Assembly (NCBI GenBank): GCA_900757615.1
Contig: CAAEON010000055.1
Span: 1-14,111, forward strand
Reading direction: 5' to 3'
DNA length: 14,111 nucleotides
Origin: an uncultured Collinsella sp.
Lineage (GTDB): Bacteria; Actinomycetota; Coriobacteriia; Coriobacteriales; Coriobacteriaceae
The notes under the pieces were generated by a model. It saw nothing but the letters and a program-made list of their open reading frames with translations. It was not told the DNA's origin and did no database searches. Position numbers and translations under genes: made by a program. Position 1 is the first letter of the stretch; each line of letters starts with the position of its first letter. Below are positions 12,738 to 14,111 of the stretch, piece after piece.

Positions 12738-12774
12738 AGCGCGGAGTCGCCATGCGGCCCCGCGCTTTTCTTTT
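12738..12774 (+). terminator. Duplicated terminator, now ending the surface gene 1 transcript
   Basis: AGCGCGG (12738-12744) pairs with CCGCGCT (12760-12766), followed by TTTCTTTT. The stem differs from the 10678-10716 copy in the inner part but keeps pairing and the T-tract. No other terminator lies between surface gene 1 and surface gene 2. Confidence 0.8.
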
Positions 12775-12823
12775 AGCGCCGGTCCCTGCGCCGGCGTGCG
12801 GCCTATTTCTCCCCCATTTTGGC

Positions 12824-12913
12824 CATTTTGCCCTCCAAACGGCACTACCGCCGGCAACATCCAGCAGATACGCTGAATCTAGTCGTATAGGCCCTATGAG
12901 AACGGGAGCAACC
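12824..12913 (+). promoter_or_regulatory. Leader/promoter region of surface gene 2
   Basis: Second copy of the conserved leader described at 10768-10857, with the same 32-base identical block, the ATAGGCCCTAT inverted repeat and a GGGAG ribosome site. Here a TATAGG at 12886-12891 could act as a -10, giving a very short leader. Confidence 0.5.
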
Positions 12914-14044
12914 ATGGCAGCCTTGTTCACGACCCCCAAACGCAGTGACACTACCGCCGGAACCCATGTTGCCGAACCCGACGTTCGCCGTCGCATAGGA
13001 CTCGCGCACGGCAGCTGGCGCCGCGTGACGCGCCGCATCGTCGCAGGCGCCGTGTGCGCGCTCACGGTGAGCTCGCTGCTCATGCCGAGCGTCTCGCTCG
13101 CAGCGGAATGGGTCAAGGTCGGCGGCAACAAGTACAACACCGCGGCGAGCGACGAGGCCGGTACCTGGTCGTGGGACGGCGCCGACGACTTGAAGCTCAA
13201 CAACTATAACGGCGGCGAGATCCAGGCCGCAGGCAAGCTCAACGTGAATTACTCGGGAACCAACATCGTCACTGCCGAATGGGTCGAAAGCATCAACGTT
13301 TCTCATGGCACTAACGAGAATGCCGAGCTCAATATCCAAGGCGACGAGGGCGGCACGCTCAGCGTGACATCTACTGAGGACGCTATCCTCTCCACGGGTA
13401 ATATCAACATCGACGGAGCCGGATCCGTCAACGCCACGAGCACTGGGTTTGATGCCATCAATGCCGGGGGTGATCTCGCTATCAAAGGTTCGGGCAACGT
13501 CAACGCCACGGGTGCATCGGACGGCATCAGGGCAAACGGCAATATCACGATTGACGACAGCGGAGCCGTTACCGCCAGGGCTACCGAGGACAAGGGTATT
13601 GGAACCGACAAGAACCTCACCATCAAGGGCGGCAGCCAGGTCAAGGCGAGCTCCGAGAAAGACGCTGCCGTCGAGGCCAAGGGCAGCCTCGCAGCCACAA
13701 ACGCCTCCCTCAACGTAAACGGTGTTGAATATGGCGTCTATGCCCACAAGGGCATCACGCTCGATCATGCAAACGTGACAGTCCGTGCAAGTAAAGGCAG
13801 ATACGGTGGCGCCATTGCCCTCTTCACCTACCAAGACGATATCGTCGTCAAAAACGGATCCACCGTGGACGCGTTTGCGGAAGGCGAGGTTTCGGCTGCA
13901 TTCTCCACCAGAAACGATCGACCCAACGAGGAGGGTGGCCACATCTACATCAGCGACTCCGTTGTCAAGGCCATAGCCCGCTATGTCGAGAACGGCGACG
14001 GCCCCATCCCCTACAGACACTATGACCCAATCCGAGGGCACTGA
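12914..14044 (+). CDS. Paralogous secreted beta-helix-like surface protein, shortened and without wall anchor
   Basis: A 376-residue product from the ATG at 12914 (GGGAG five bases upstream). It parallels surface protein 1 throughout: the same long Arg-rich signal peptide ending SLAAEWV, the GTWSWDGADDLKL segment, the repeated coils (GDLAIKGSGNVNATGASDGI, for example) and GGHIYISDSVVKAIARY. It has one 24-residue coil fewer. After IARYVENGDGP it diverges and stops in PIRGH. An alternative frame just there reads PNPRAL, like PEPRGL in protein 1, then also stops. The C-terminal third, linker and LAATG anchor are therefore missing, either by a frameshift plus deletion or by replacement of the 3' end. 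If made, the protein should be released rather than wall-anchored. It may be a decaying copy. Confidence 0.75.
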   Translation: MAALFTTPKRSDTTAGTHVAEPDVRRRIGLAHGSWRRVTRRIVAGAVCALTVSSLLMPSVSLAAEWVKVGGNKYNTAASDEAGTWSWDGADDLKLNNYNGGEIQAAGKLNVNYSGTNIVTAEWVESINVSHGTNENAELNIQGDEGGTLSVTSTEDAILSTGNINIDGAGSVNATSTGFDAINAGGDLAIKGSGNVNATGASDGIRANGNITIDDSGAVTARATEDKGIGTDKNLTIKGGSQVKASSEKDAAVEAKGSLAATNASLNVNGVEYGVYAHKGITLDHANVTVRASKGRYGGAIALFTYQDDIVVKNGSTVDAFAEGEVSAAFSTRNDRPNEEGGHIYISDSVVKAIARYVENGDGPIPYRHYDPIRGH

Positions 14045-14053
14045 AAAGATAGG

Positions 14054-14083
14054 AGCCCCCGCTCGTGACCGCGGGTCGGGGCT
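14054..14083. terminator. Hairpin after surface gene 2
   Basis: AGCCCC (14054-14059) pairs with GGGGCT (14078-14083), with partial pairing inside. No T-run follows on the plus strand. On the minus strand CTCCTATCTTTTC follows, so it may rather end a gene entering from beyond the window. The remaining bases to 14111 show nothing else. Confidence 0.4.
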
Positions 14084-14111
14084 GCGACAATGATGCTGAA
14101 GTGCCATAGGC

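Larger units (their letters stand above)
12665..14044 (+). repeat. Second unit of the tandem duplication
   Basis: Carries, in the same order as the first unit, the permease tail, a terminator, the leader and a surface-protein gene. The offset to the first unit falls from 2061 bp at the permease tail to 2056 bp at the start codon and about 1965 bp late in the gene, because of deletions in copy 2. It loses similarity to unit 1 near 14040. Confidence 0.8.

Overview
The window looks like chromosomal DNA from a high-GC gut actinobacterium of the class Coriobacteriia, most likely Collinsella or a close relative. This is inferred from strong GC bias at third codon positions, GGAGG-type ribosome binding sites with frequent GTG starts, a bile salt hydrolase, and surface proteins with a LAATG sortase-type anchor. 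No sequence search was run. There are ten coding regions, most of them separate transcription units. No tRNA, rRNA, CRISPR array or insertion sequence was seen.

Left part (1-5100). On the minus strand, the window begins inside a MarR-like winged-helix protein with a very acidic N-terminus and an RGG-rich tail. A short peptide deformylase (+) follows. It converges on a minus-strand gene that fuses an XRE-type DNA-binding domain to a complete AlaA-type alanine aminotransferase. The linker of this fusion carries its own ribosome binding site and ATG, and four GTTCAATT boxes lie upstream of the gene. A LysR regulator (-) diverges from an EamA-family exporter (+), the usual arrangement of a regulator and its target.

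Middle part (5100-9300). A Kup potassium transporter (+) is preceded by a perfect 11-bp inverted repeat and ends at a strong convergent terminator. The minus strand then carries a choloylglycine (bile salt) hydrolase with all expected catalytic residues. Upstream of it on the same strand is a second peptide-deformylase-like gene in which the catalytic Glu of HExxH is Met. A 109-nt long imperfect palindrome overlaps the stop codon of that gene and is followed by an intrinsic terminator.

Right part (9300-14111). An AzgA/PbuG-like purine permease (NCS2, +) is followed by two tandem paralogous secreted beta-helix-like surface proteins. The second lies behind a 45-bp copy of the permease 3' end, plus copies of its terminator and of the leader region. 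The locus therefore expanded by tandem duplication of a unit of about 2.06 kb. The second copy is one 24-residue coil shorter and stops before the wall-anchor region.

Most worth a second look: the XRE-AlaA fusion with an internal start and putative self-regulatory boxes; the deformylase paralog lacking its catalytic Glu; the long 3' hairpins; and the duplicated surface-protein locus with its conserved leader.
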